A stretch of DNA of 8,465 nt, taken from an uncultured Pseudomonadota bacterium (GTDB taxonomy: Bacteria; Pseudomonadota; Gammaproteobacteria; Burkholderiales; Burkholderiaceae). The DNA lies in assembly GCA_946480245.1 (NCBI GenBank), contig CAMLIZ010000184.1:1-8465 (forward strand), written 5' to 3'. The position numbers and the translations under genes are program-made. Positions 1-6,237 of the stretch are shown here, piece after piece. How positions within the stretch are numbered: position 1 is the stretch's first letter; each line of letters begins with the position of its first letter. The notes beneath the pieces were generated by a model. It was not told the origin of the DNA. It saw only the letters and a list, made by a program, of their open reading frames with translations, and searched no databases.

Positions 1-1
1 C

Positions 2-1594
2 TTCGAGCGCGGCTTCTCGGCCTTCCAGGGCCTGTACGCGCGCACGCTCGACTGGGCGCTCGCGCACCGGCCAGTGGTGCTGGCCGTCGCGCTGCTCAGC
101 TTCGTGCTGAGCGCCGCGCTGTTCGTCACCATCCCCAAGGGCTTCTTCCCTGAGGAGGACATCGGCCAGATGTTCGTGACCACCGAAGCCGCCGAGGACA
201 TCTCCTTCGACGCGATGCGTGAGCTGCAGGGCCGCGTGGTGGATGTGTTGCGCGCTGATCCGGCGATTCTCACTGTGTCCTCGTTCATCGGCACCAACAA
301 CAACGCCGCGACGATCAACACCGGGCGCATGTTCATCAACCTGAAGCCGCGCGGCGCGCGCGACCCGATGCACAAGGTCATGGAACGCCTGCGCACGAAG
401 CTGCGCGAGGTGCCGGGCATCGCCGTCTTCATGCGGCCGGTCCAGAACCTGCAGCTGGGCGGGCGCTCCAGCAAGAGCCGCTACCAGTTCGTGCTGCAGA
501 GCGTGAGCGCGGGCGCGCTGAACGAGTGGGCCAACAAGCTGCAGGAGCGCGTGCGAGCGGACCCGCTGTTCCGTGATGTCACCACCGACTCGCAGCTGCG
601 CGGGCTGCAGGCCACCTTGAAGATCGACCGCGACAAGGCCGCGCTGCTGGGCGTGTCGATGGCCGACCTGCGCAGCGCGCTGTACAGCGCCTTCGGCGAA
701 CGCCAGATCTCCACCATCTACGGCTCGAGCAATAGCTATTCGGTGATCATGGAGGCGGAGGCCGCGCAACGCAGTTCGGAGTCGGCCTTCGACAGGATCT
801 ACCTGCGCGGCAAGGGCGGCGCACTGGTGCCGTTGTCGGCCTTCGCCAGCGTGCAGCGCACGCTCGGCCCCACGGCGGTGAACCACCAGGGGCAGTTGCA
901 GGCGGTGACGCTGTCGTTCAACCTGGCCCCCGGCGTGGCGCTGGGCGACGCGACGCGCCGCCTCGAGGGCTACACGCGCGAGATCAAGCTGCCGCCCAGC
1001 ATCATCACCAGCTATGGCGGCGACGCCGCGGTGTTCCAGGATTCGCAGGGCGGCCAGGCCATGCTGCTGATCGTGGCGGTGCTGGTGATCTACCTGCTGC
1101 TGGGCGTGCTGTACGAGAGCTACATCCATCCGCTGACGATCCTGGCCGGCCTGCCCTCGGCCGCGGTCGGCGCGCTGCTCACGCTCACGCTGTTCCACAC
1201 CGACCTGACGCTGATCGCGACCATCGGCATCCTGATGCTCATCGGTATCGTGAAGAAGAACGCGATCATGATGATCGACTTCGCACTCGACGCACAGCGC
1301 AACCAGGGCCTGCCCCCCGAGGCCGCGATCCGCCAGGCCTGCCTGCTGCGGCTGCGCCCGATCATGATGACCACGCTGGCTGCGATGATGGGGGCGTTGC
1401 CCATCGCGCTCGGGCTGGGCGCGGGGGCGGAGCTGCGCCAGCCGCTCGGCCTGGCGGTGGTGGGCGGGCTGCTGATGTCGCAGGCCGTCACGCTGTACAT
1501 CACGCCGGTGATCTACCTGGCGCTCGACAAGTACAGCGGCCGCGGCCCGATCGAAACCGACGTGCCGCAGGCGCAGGGCGTGGCCGCCGAGTAA
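2..1594 (+). CDS. RND multidrug efflux permease, MdtB/MdtC type, C-terminal half (5' end outside window)
   Basis: Inner-membrane proton/drug antiporter subunit of a tripartite RND (HAE1 family) efflux pump, working with a periplasmic adaptor and an outer-membrane channel. The frame is open from base 2, so the GTG at 74 is an internal codon. About 530 residues are visible against roughly 1,030-1,040 for the family, so TM1-TM6 and the TM4 aspartates lie upstream. Visible order: TM7 at about residues 24-44, the second periplasmic loop with IPKGFFPEED, porter subdomains to about residue 345, then TM8-TM12 from about 352 to 508. The TM10 segment GIVKKNAIMMIDFA (about 415-428) holds the lysine (codon 1256-1258) equivalent to the proton-relay lysine of AcrB. 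Motifs such as ERQISTIY, VNHQG, YESYIHPLTIL and QACLLRLRPIMMTTLAA match MdtB/MdtC more closely than AcrB. These permeases often occur as tandem heteromeric pairs, so a sister permease may lie upstream. Which of the two this is cannot be settled. Its stop is 2 bases from the convergent rnhA stop. Confidence 0.93.
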   Translation, partial: FERGFSAFQGLYARTLDWALAHRPVVLAVALLSFVLSAALFVTIPKGFFPEEDIGQMFVTTEAAEDISFDAMRELQGRVVDVLRADPAILTVSSFIGTNNNAATINTGRMFINLKPRGARDPMHKVMERLRTKLREVPGIAVFMRPVQNLQLGGRSSKSRYQFVLQSVSAGALNEWANKLQERVRADPLFRDVTTDSQLRGLQATLKIDRDKAALLGVSMADLRSALYSAFGERQISTIYGSSNSYSVIMEAEAAQRSSESAFDRIYLRGKGGALVPLSAFASVQRTLGPTAVNHQGQLQAVTLSFNLAPGVALGDATRRLEGYTREIKLPPSIITSYGGDAAVFQDSQGGQAMLLIVAVLVIYLLLGVLYESYIHPLTILAGLPSAAVGALLTLTLFHTDLTLIATIGILMLIGIVKKNAIMMIDFALDAQRNQGLPPEAAIRQACLLRLRPIMMTTLAAMMGALPIALGLGAGAELRQPLGLAVVGGLLMSQAVTLYITPVIYLALDKYSGRGPIETDVPQAQGVAAE

Positions 1595-1596
1595 CG

Positions 1597-2052
1597 CTAC
1601 TTCAGCACCGATTCCACGCCCCGGTTGGCGAGCGCATCGGCGCGCTCGTTGCCGGGGTCGCCGGTGTGGCCGCGCACCCAGTGCCACTGCACCTGGTGGC
1701 GCAGCGACTGCGTCTCCAGCTCCTGCCACAGCTCCATGTTCTTCACGGGCTTCTTGTCGGCCGTCTTCCAGCCGCGCTTCTTCCAGCCGTGGATCCAGCT
1801 GGTGATGCCGTTGCGCACGTATTCGCTGTCCGTGTAGAGCGCCACCTTGCAGGGCCGCTTCAGCGCAGCCAGCGCCTGGATCACCGCGGTGAGCTCCATG
1901 CGGTTGTTGGTGGTCAGCTTCTCGCCGCCCCACAGCTCCTTGTCGTGCCCGCTCCAGTGCAGCCAGGCGCCCCAGCCGCCGGGGCCCGGGTTGCCCTTGC
2001 AGGCGCCATCGGTGTAGATGGTGATCGTGTCATCGTTGTTGTCTTGTGTCAT
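1597..2052 (-). CDS. rnhA: Ribonuclease HI
   Basis: Cytoplasmic endonuclease that cleaves the RNA strand of RNA:DNA hybrids, clearing R-loops and replication primers with divalent metal. The 151-residue product is close to the E. coli length of 155. All catalytic residues are visible: D15 in [18 protein letters not shown]53 in NNRMEL, D75 in YTDSEYV, H129 in [14 protein letters not shown], and D139. The basic protrusion typical of the E. coli-type enzyme is present as [17 protein letters not shown], about residues 89-105. The ATG at 2052-2050 overlaps the TGA of the upstream methyltransferase-like gene as ATGA, and there is no strong Shine-Dalgarno sequence, so translation is probably coupled. 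In E. coli and many proteobacteria dnaQ adjoins rnhA; here the RND permease lies there in convergent orientation. Family assignment is certain and the start is well supported by the conserved N-terminus. Confidence 0.98.
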   Translation of the reverse strand: MTQDNNDDTITIYTDGACKGNPGPGGWGAWLHWSGHDKELWGGEKLTTNNRMELTAVIQALAALKRPCKVALYTDSEYVRNGITSWIHGWKKRGWKTADKKPVKNMELWQELETQSLRHQVQWHWVRGHTGDPGNERADALANRGVESVLK

Positions 2053-2846
2053 TCGTGCTGCTTGCTCGATCGGTGGCGGTTGGCCACCACGGCGGGCGCG
2101 GCCTGCGCCTTACGCGCCTCCTTGCGTTTGAGACCCACCAGCCGCATGCCGCGCACGCGCTTGACCGCCACCAGAAAGTACACGGCGCCGAACACCGGCC
2201 ACCAGCGCTCGCCGGTGCCTTCCACCCAGGCAAAGCGGTCCAGCCAGCGCTGGGAACGGGCGCCCGGCCGGTAGCAGCCGAAGCGTCCCCGCTCCACCTC
2301 GAAGCTGAGCAGCCGCAGCCAGTCGCGCAGGCGCCAGTAGCCGATGAATTCGCCGGTGCGTGGCAGGAACAGCGGAGAGCGGCCGCCGAAGCGCTGTCCC
2401 ACGCGGCCCACGCGCTGTCGCAGGCCCCACAGGCTTGCCGGGTTGAAGCCCAGCACCACGATGCGGCCCTCGGGCACCAGCACGCGCTCCACCTCGCGCA
2501 GCGTCTGGTGCGGGTCGCCGGCCAGCTCCAACGCATGCGGCAACACCACGAGATCCAGGCTCTGGCTGGGAAACGGGAGCGCGTCAAATTCGCAGTGCAA
2601 GGCCACCGCACGCAGCGGCTGCGCGTTGGGCCCGTCCAGCCCTTCGCCCTCGGCGGCCACCCAACGATGCGGCATGCGGTTGGCGCGCAGCGCCTCGAGC
2701 TGCGTCAGGCCGAGCTGCAGTGCGTGGAAGCCGAACACGTCGGCCACCACCGCGTCCAGCTGCTGCTGCTCCCAATCGAGCAGGTATCGTCCTGGCGGCG
2801 TGTCGAGCCAGGCGGCCAGCTCGGTGAAGAAAGAGGAGTCGTGCAC
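2049..2846 (-). CDS. YafS-like class I methyltransferase-fold protein
   Basis: 265-residue protein resembling E. coli YafS, whose gene also sits between gloB and rnhA. It has a Methyltransf_11-like core: a post-strand acidic segment with [20 protein letters not shown] (about 87-106), then [17 protein letters not shown] and [15 protein letters not shown] (about 111-143). The GFNP-x-S-x-x-GLR stretch is a YafS signature as I recall the family. The usual SAM-binding glycine loop (E/D-x-G-x-G-x-G) is absent: the equivalent place reads [11 protein letters not shown] (40-50), as in YafS. SAM binding and any substrate are therefore unproven. A tryptophan-rich hydrophobic stretch (about 215-228) precedes a basic tail, perhaps a peripheral membrane contact (inference). 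The chosen start is GTG at 2846-2844, giving the N-terminus MHDSSFF. No Shine-Dalgarno precedes it, so a short-leader mRNA or a different start is possible. Its TGA overlaps the rnhA ATG, so the two form an operon. Function is unknown. Confidence 0.88.
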   Translation of the reverse strand: MHDSSFFTELAAWLDTPPGRYLLDWEQQQLDAVVADVFGFHALQLGLTQLEALRANRMPHRWVAAEGEGLDGPNAQPLRAVALHCEFDALPFPSQSLDLVVLPHALELAGDPHQTLREVERVLVPEGRIVVLGFNPASLWGLRQRVGRVGQRFGGRSPLFLPRTGEFIGYWRLRDWLRLLSFEVERGRFGCYRPGARSQRWLDRFAWVEGTGERWWPVFGAVYFLVAVKRVRGMRLVGLKRKEARKAQAAPAVVANRHRSSKQHE

Positions 2847-2862
2847 GCCGGGGGGTGGTTTC

Positions 2863-2868
2863 TATAAT
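2863..2868 (+). promoter_or_regulatory. Predicted -10 box of the gloB-mltD promoter
   Basis: A perfect TATAAT lies in the 40-base gap between the divergent yafS-like gene and gloB, an AT-rich island in very GC-rich DNA. Transcription would start near 2875 and give a leader of about 12 bases before the gloB ATG. No good -35 hexamer is seen at 16-18 bases upstream, where the sequence is TCGTGC/CGTGCA/GTGCAC inside the start of the opposite gene. On the minus strand the overlapping sequence reads TATAGA (2866-2861) and could serve the yafS-like/rnhA operon, which would then have only a few leader bases before its GTG at 2846. Both assignments are inferred from sequence alone. Confidence 0.55.
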
Positions 2869-2886
2869 CGCGCGTTGAAGTCGCCC

Positions 2887-3657
2887 ATGATGCAGCTCGT
2901 CGCCCTGCCCGCCTTCTCCGACAACTACATCTGGATGCTGCACGACGGTCGCGAGGCCCTCGTTGTCGATCCGGGTGCGGCGGAGCCGGTGCACGCAGCG
3001 CTCGACGCCCACGGGCTCGAACTGCGGGCCATTCTAGTGACGCACCATCACCCGGATCACGTGGGCGGCCTGCCCGCGCTGGCCCCGCGTCTGCAAGGCC
3101 CGGTGTACGGCCCGGCGCATGAACACGGCCCGCTCGAATGGCAGCGGCTGAACGACGGCGACGCGATCGAAGTGCTGGGCCAGCGCTTCGAAGTACTCGA
3201 CGTGCCGGGCCACACGGCCGGCCACATCGCCTACTTCGGCCCCGGCGGCGACGAGCCTTTGCTGTTCTGCGGCGACACCCTGTTCTCGGCCGGATGCGGC
3301 CGGCTCTTTGAAGGCACGCCGCAACAGATGCACGCCTCGCTGGCGCGCCTGGCGGCGTTACCGGCGGCAACGCTGGTGTGTTGTGCGCACGAATACACGT
3401 TGAGCAACCTGCGCTTTGCCCACAACGTGGAGCCTGCGAACGATGATGTCGCGGCTCATGCCGTGTGGTGCGAGCAGCAGCGCCAGGCCGGCCAGCCCAC
3501 GCTGCCATCGAGCATCGCCGCCGAGCGGCGCTTAAACCCTTTTCTGCGTTGCGACGTGGCCGCGGTGGTGGCTGCGGCGCGTGCCCACGGTGCCGCCGAC
3601 ACGAGCGGCCCGTCGGTGTTTGCAGCGCTGCGCCAATGGAAGGACCATTTCCGATGA
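2887..3657 (+). CDS. gloB: Hydroxyacylglutathione hydrolase (glyoxalase II)
   Basis: Cytosolic metallo-beta-lactamase-fold thioesterase that hydrolyses S-D-lactoylglutathione to D-lactate and glutathione, the second step of methylglyoxal detoxification. The 256-residue length is standard. The binuclear metal site is complete: THHHPDH at 52-58 (H53, H55, D57, H58), H109 in DVPGHTAGH, bridging D130 in FCGDTLFSAGCGR, and H168 in CCAHEYTLSNLRFA. The C-terminal glutathione-binding region ends with the family motif ERRLNPFLR. Translation may begin at ATG 2887 or at the adjacent ATG 2890; a weak GAAG (2877-2880) precedes both, and the family-like N-terminus MQLVALPAFSDNYIW fits either. The TGA overlaps the ATG of the mltD-type gene, so the two are co-transcribed and probably translationally coupled. 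The divergent yafS-rnhA pair completes the neighbourhood known from E. coli. Confidence 0.97.
   Translation: MMQLVALPAFSDNYIWMLHDGREALVVDPGAAEPVHAALDAHGLELRAILVTHHHPDHVGGLPALAPRLQGPVYGPAHEHGPLEWQRLNDGDAIEVLGQRFEVLDVPGHTAGHIAYFGPGGDEPLLFCGDTLFSAGCGRLFEGTPQQMHASLARLAALPAATLVCCAHEYTLSNLRFAHNVEPANDDVAAHAVWCEQQRQAGQPTLPSSIAAERRLNPFLRCDVAAVVAAARAHGAADTSGPSVFAALRQWKDHFR
3638..3644 (+). promoter_or_regulatory. Ribosome binding site of the mltD-type gene
   Basis: GGAAGGA inside the last codons of gloB lies 9 bases before the ATG at 3654. It settles the start of the downstream lipoprotein gene, although the reading frame stays open further upstream within gloB. Confidence 0.75.
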
Positions 3658-5273
3658 CACCGCCCACGCATTGCCCCAGTGCACCGCGCCGCGGCGCCGG
3701 GCTGCTGCCCGCGGCCGGCGCCGTGCTGTTGTGGCTGGCTGGCTGCGCCACCGTGCCCGGCAACGCGCCGGACGCAGCAGCGCCACAGCCCGAGGCTGCC
3801 GCTTCCGCACCCGCCGGCGCGGCATCCGCCGCCGTGGCGGCAGCCAGCGCGCCCGATGCTGCCGCGTCTGCGGCCACCGCCGATGCCGCGCCTGCCGTGG
3901 ACGCGCCGATCGATCCGCTGCGCCCCGAAATGCGCGTGGACCTCGACGACCGCAGCGCGCACCTCGACCTGTGGGATCGCGTGCGCCGCGGCTTCGCGAT
4001 GCCCGACATCGACAACGACCTCGTGCACAACTGGGAGCAGTGGTACGTGGCGCGGCCCGACTACGTGCAGCGCATGACCGATCGCGGGGGCCGCTTCCTG
4101 TTCCACGTGATCGAGGAGGTCGACAAGCGCGGCCTGCCCACCGAACTGGCCCTGTTGCCCTTCATCGAGAGCGCGTTCAATCCGCAGGCGATGTCGGTGG
4201 CGCAGGCCTCCGGCATGTGGCAGTTCGTGCCGTCCACCGGGCGTGATTTCGCGCTCAAGCAAAACGTGTTTCGCGACGACCGCCGGGACGTGCTCGCCTC
4301 CACCCGCGCCGCGCTCGACTACCTGAGCCGGCTGTACGCCGAGTTCAACGACTGGCACCTGGCGTTGGCCGCCTACAACTGGGGCGAAGGCAATGTGCGG
4401 CGCGCGATCGCCTACAACCAGCGTCATGGCCGCCCCACCGACTACCTGAGCCTGCGCATGCCCGCCGAGACGCGCAACTACGTGCCCAAGCTGCAGGCGG
4501 TGAAGAACCTGGTGCTGCATCCCGAGCAGTTCGCAGTGCAGCTGCCGGAGCTGTCGAACCACCCTTACTTCCTGAGCGTGCCCATCGAGCGCGACATCGA
4601 CGTGCAGCTTGCCGCCAGCCTGGCCGGCTTGCCGCTGGACGAATTCAAGCTGCTGAACCCGCAGATGAACAAGCCGGTGATCCTGGCCGCCGGCACGCCG
4701 CAAGTGCTGCTGCCGTACGACAACGCGAACACCTTCGTGCGCAATATCCAGAGCCACACCGGCCCGTTGGCCACCTGGACCGCATGGGTGGCGCCCAAGA
4801 CGCTGCGCCCGGCCGAGGCCGCCAAGCGCGTGGGCGTGAGCGAAGCCACGCTGCGCGAGGTGAACCACATTCCGCCGCGCATGCTGGTGAAGGCCGGCTC
4901 CACCTTGCTGGTGCCGCGCAGTGAACGCCGCGACGACGACGTGCCCGAGGCCTTGGCCGACAACGCGACGATGGCGCTGGCGCCAGATCGGCCAGCGCAG
5001 CGGCGCATGCGCGTCAAGGCGGGCAAGCATGGCGACACAGTGGCGGCCGTGGCCAAGCGCTATCACGTGAGCACGGCCCAGGTGGCCGACTGGAACCACA
5101 CCAGCGAGGGCGGCCGCTTCAAGCCGGGCGCCTGGGTGACGCTGTTCGTGCCGAACAAGCGTTCGACCGCGTCCACCCGCACGGCCAGCTCACATCGCAG
5201 CAAGGCGGTCAGCCGGCACAAGGTGGCCAGCCGCAAGGCCGCCAAGCCCACCCTGCACGTGGCGAAGGACTGA
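3654..5273 (+). CDS. mltD: Membrane-bound lytic murein transglycosylase D (lipoprotein, SLT plus LysM)
   Basis: Periplasmic, outer-membrane-anchored enzyme that cleaves the MurNAc-GlcNAc bond of peptidoglycan, forming 1,6-anhydromuramic ends; 539 residues from ATG 3654. The signal peptide carries lipobox LAGC (28-31) with Ala at +2, fitting outer-membrane sorting. An Ala/Pro-rich linker spans about 32-85. The SLT domain has catalytic E172 in LLPFIESAFNPQAMS, then SGMWQFVPSTGR (186-197) and AAYNWGEGNV (239-248). A divergent LysM-like repeat lies at about 374-422, without the usual GDTL, and a clear LysM at 452-500 (VKAGKHGDTVAAVAKRYHVS...). After residue 500 comes a basic tail with 11 Lys/Arg and one acidic residue. 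The order SLT-LysM-LysM matches E. coli MltD. The start is chosen for the lipoprotein signal and the GGAAGGA site. It overlaps gloB by 4 bases as ATGA and ends 9 bases from the convergent recR stop. Confidence 0.94.
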   Translation: MTPPTHCPSAPRRGAGLLPAAGAVLLWLAGCATVPGNAPDAAAPQPEAAASAPAGAASAAVAAASAPDAAASAATADAAPAVDAPIDPLRPEMRVDLDDRSAHLDLWDRVRRGFAMPDIDNDLVHNWEQWYVARPDYVQRMTDRGGRFLFHVIEEVDKRGLPTELALLPFIESAFNPQAMSVAQASGMWQFVPSTGRDFALKQNVFRDDRRDVLASTRAALDYLSRLYAEFNDWHLALAAYNWGEGNVRRAIAYNQRHGRPTDYLSLRMPAETRNYVPKLQAVKNLVLHPEQFAVQLPELSNHPYFLSVPIERDIDVQLAASLAGLPLDEFKLLNPQMNKPVILAAGTPQVLLPYDNANTFVRNIQSHTGPLATWTAWVAPKTLRPAEAAKRVGVSEATLREVNHIPPRMLVKAGSTLLVPRSERRDDDVPEALADNATMALAPDRPAQRRMRVKAGKHGDTVAAVAKRYHVSTAQVADWNHTSEGGRFKPGAWVTLFVPNKRSTASTRTASSHRSKAVSRHKVASRKAAKPTLHVAKD

Positions 5274-5282
5274 CGCCGCCTG

Positions 5283-5870
5283 CTAGCGCCGGTCCACGAG
5301 TGCGTGGGCGATGGTGCTCAGATCCACATACTCCAGCTCGCTGCCGGCCGGAACGCCGCGCGCCAGGCGGGTCACCTTGAGCCCGCGCGCGCGCAGCGCC
5401 TCCGCCAGCACATGGGCCGTGGCCTCGCCTTCGGCGGTGAAGCTGGTGGCGAGAATCACCTCCTCCAATTCGGGCTCCTGCACCCGGTCGAGCAGTGCCT
5501 GCACCCCGATCTCGCGCGCACCGATGCCATCCAAAGGGCTCAGCCGGCCCATCAGAACGAAGTACAGGCCGCGATAGCTGCCGGTGCGCTCCAGCGCTGC
5601 CTGGTCGGCCGGGGTTTCCACCACGCACAGCTGCCGCGGGTCGCGCTCAGGGTCGCTGCACACCCGGCACAGCGGCGCCTCGGAGAACGTGTGGCAGCGC
5701 TCGCAGTGGCGCACCTGTGCGGTGGCCGCTTGCAGCGCTGCAGCGAGCTGCAGCGCGCCGTCACGGTCATGTTGCAGGAGGTGAAAGGCCATGCGCTGGG
5801 CCGACTTCGCGCCCACGCCGGGCAGCCGGCGCAGCGCTTCGATCAAGCCGTCAAGCGCACCCGAGGCCAC
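5283..5870 (-). CDS. recR: Recombination mediator protein RecR
   Basis: Cytoplasmic DNA-repair protein of the RecFOR pathway; with RecO it helps load RecA onto SSB-coated gapped DNA. The 195-residue length is normal. Domains in order: helix-hairpin-helix ([20 protein letters not shown], about 13-32), a C4 zinc finger with C56, C59, C68 and C71 ([16 protein letters not shown]), a Toprim domain starting [17 protein letters not shown], then [20 protein letters not shown], and a C-terminal [19 protein letters not shown] segment. The position before LSPLDGIG is Arg where E. coli has His, which I take as ordinary lineage variation. The start is GTG at 5870-5868, 4 bases after the ybaB stop, with no clear Shine-Dalgarno; coupling to ybaB translation is likely. 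It is the last gene of the dnaX-ybaB-recR cluster and converges on mltD. Confidence 0.98.
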   Translation of the reverse strand: MASGALDGLIEALRRLPGVGAKSAQRMAFHLLQHDRDGALQLAAALQAATAQVRHCERCHTFSEAPLCRVCSDPERDPRQLCVVETPADQAALERTGSYRGLYFVLMGRLSPLDGIGAREIGVQALLDRVQEPELEEVILATSFTAEGEATAHVLAEALRARGLKVTRLARGVPAGSELEYVDLSTIAHALVDRR

Positions 5871-5874
5871 GGGG

Positions 5875-6201
5875 TCAGAAGGGGAACTTCATGCCGGGGG
5901 GCAGCGGCATGCCTGCGGTGAGCTTGCCCATCTTCTCGCTGCTCACCTCCTCGGCACGACGCACGGCGTCGTTGAAGGCGGCGGCGACCAGGTCTTCGAG
6001 CATGTCCTTGTCATCGGCCAGCAGGCTGGGGTCGATGGCGACGCGCTTGACGTCGTGCTTGCAGGTCATGGTGACCTTGACCAGACCGGCGCCCGACTGC
6101 CCTTCCACCTCGATGGTGGCGAGCTCCTCCTGCGCGCGCTTCAGGTTGTCCTGCATCGCCTGCGCCTGCTTCATCAGGCCGGCGAGTTGACCTTTCATCA
6201 T
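5875..6201 (-). CDS. ybaB: Nucleoid-associated protein YbaB/EbfC
   Basis: Small homodimeric DNA-binding protein of the YbaB/EbfC family, thought to organise the nucleoid and influence expression and repair; 108 residues, the usual length. Visible family features are the N-terminal helix [20 protein letters not shown], the strand region [18 protein letters not shown] with the conserved G-x-G-x-V-KV pattern, [21 protein letters not shown], and the C-terminal helix [19 protein letters not shown] followed by the Met/Pro/Gly-rich tail [13 protein letters not shown]. The ATG at 6201 is preferred over the next ATG at 6198 because AAAGGA stands 8 bases before it. It lies 36 bases after dnaX and 4 bases before recR, the widespread dnaX-ybaB-recR order that underlies its proposed link to recombination. 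Its exact role remains unsettled in the literature. Confidence 0.97.
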   Translation of the reverse strand: MMKGQLAGLMKQAQAMQDNLKRAQEELATIEVEGQSGAGLVKVTMTCKHDVKRVAIDPSLLADDKDMLEDLVAAAFNDAVRRAEEVSSEKMGKLTAGMPLPPGMKFPF

Positions 6202-6209
6202 GATCGGGT

Positions 6210-6215
6210 TCCTTT
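6210..6215 (-). promoter_or_regulatory. Ribosome binding site of ybaB
   Basis: On the minus strand AAAGGA lies in the 36-base gap between dnaX and ybaB, 8 bases before ATG 6201. It is the only convincing Shine-Dalgarno sequence in the dnaX-ybaB-recR cluster and suggests ybaB is initiated independently rather than by coupling. The gap shows no hairpin that would terminate the dnaX transcript. Confidence 0.7.
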
Positions 6216-6237
6216 GGAGTGAATGGCGAAGCGGGCG

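Noticed and set aside
2344..2886. N-terminal extension of the gloB frame by about 180 codons across the yafS-like gene
   Set aside because: The frame is open upstream, but the extension is low-complexity antisense sequence. Glyoxalase II is about 255 residues and the TATAAT lies just before ATG 2887.
3465..3653. Upstream in-frame start for mltD within gloB
   Set aside because: The added 63 residues are Arg-rich antisense-like sequence and would bury the lipoprotein signal peptide. The ATG at 3654 has a good ribosome site and a correctly placed lipobox.
3733..3744. Tandem GGCT tetranucleotide (three copies) in the mltD signal-peptide codons, as a phase-variation tract
   Set aside because: Three copies are far too few for efficient slippage and the tract simply encodes part of the lipobox region.
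3456..5099. Long open frame (547 codons) on the minus strand, opposite gloB and mltD
   Set aside because: The product is His/Gly/Arg/Val-rich with no recognisable motif and lies entirely opposite two well-supported genes. Such frames are common opposite GC-rich coding DNA.
5292..5309. Hairpin (7-base stem with one G-U pair, 4-base loop) 18 bases after the mltD stop, as a terminator
   Set aside because: No U-run follows and it lies in the last codons of recR. A stem of this strength is expected often in DNA this GC-rich.
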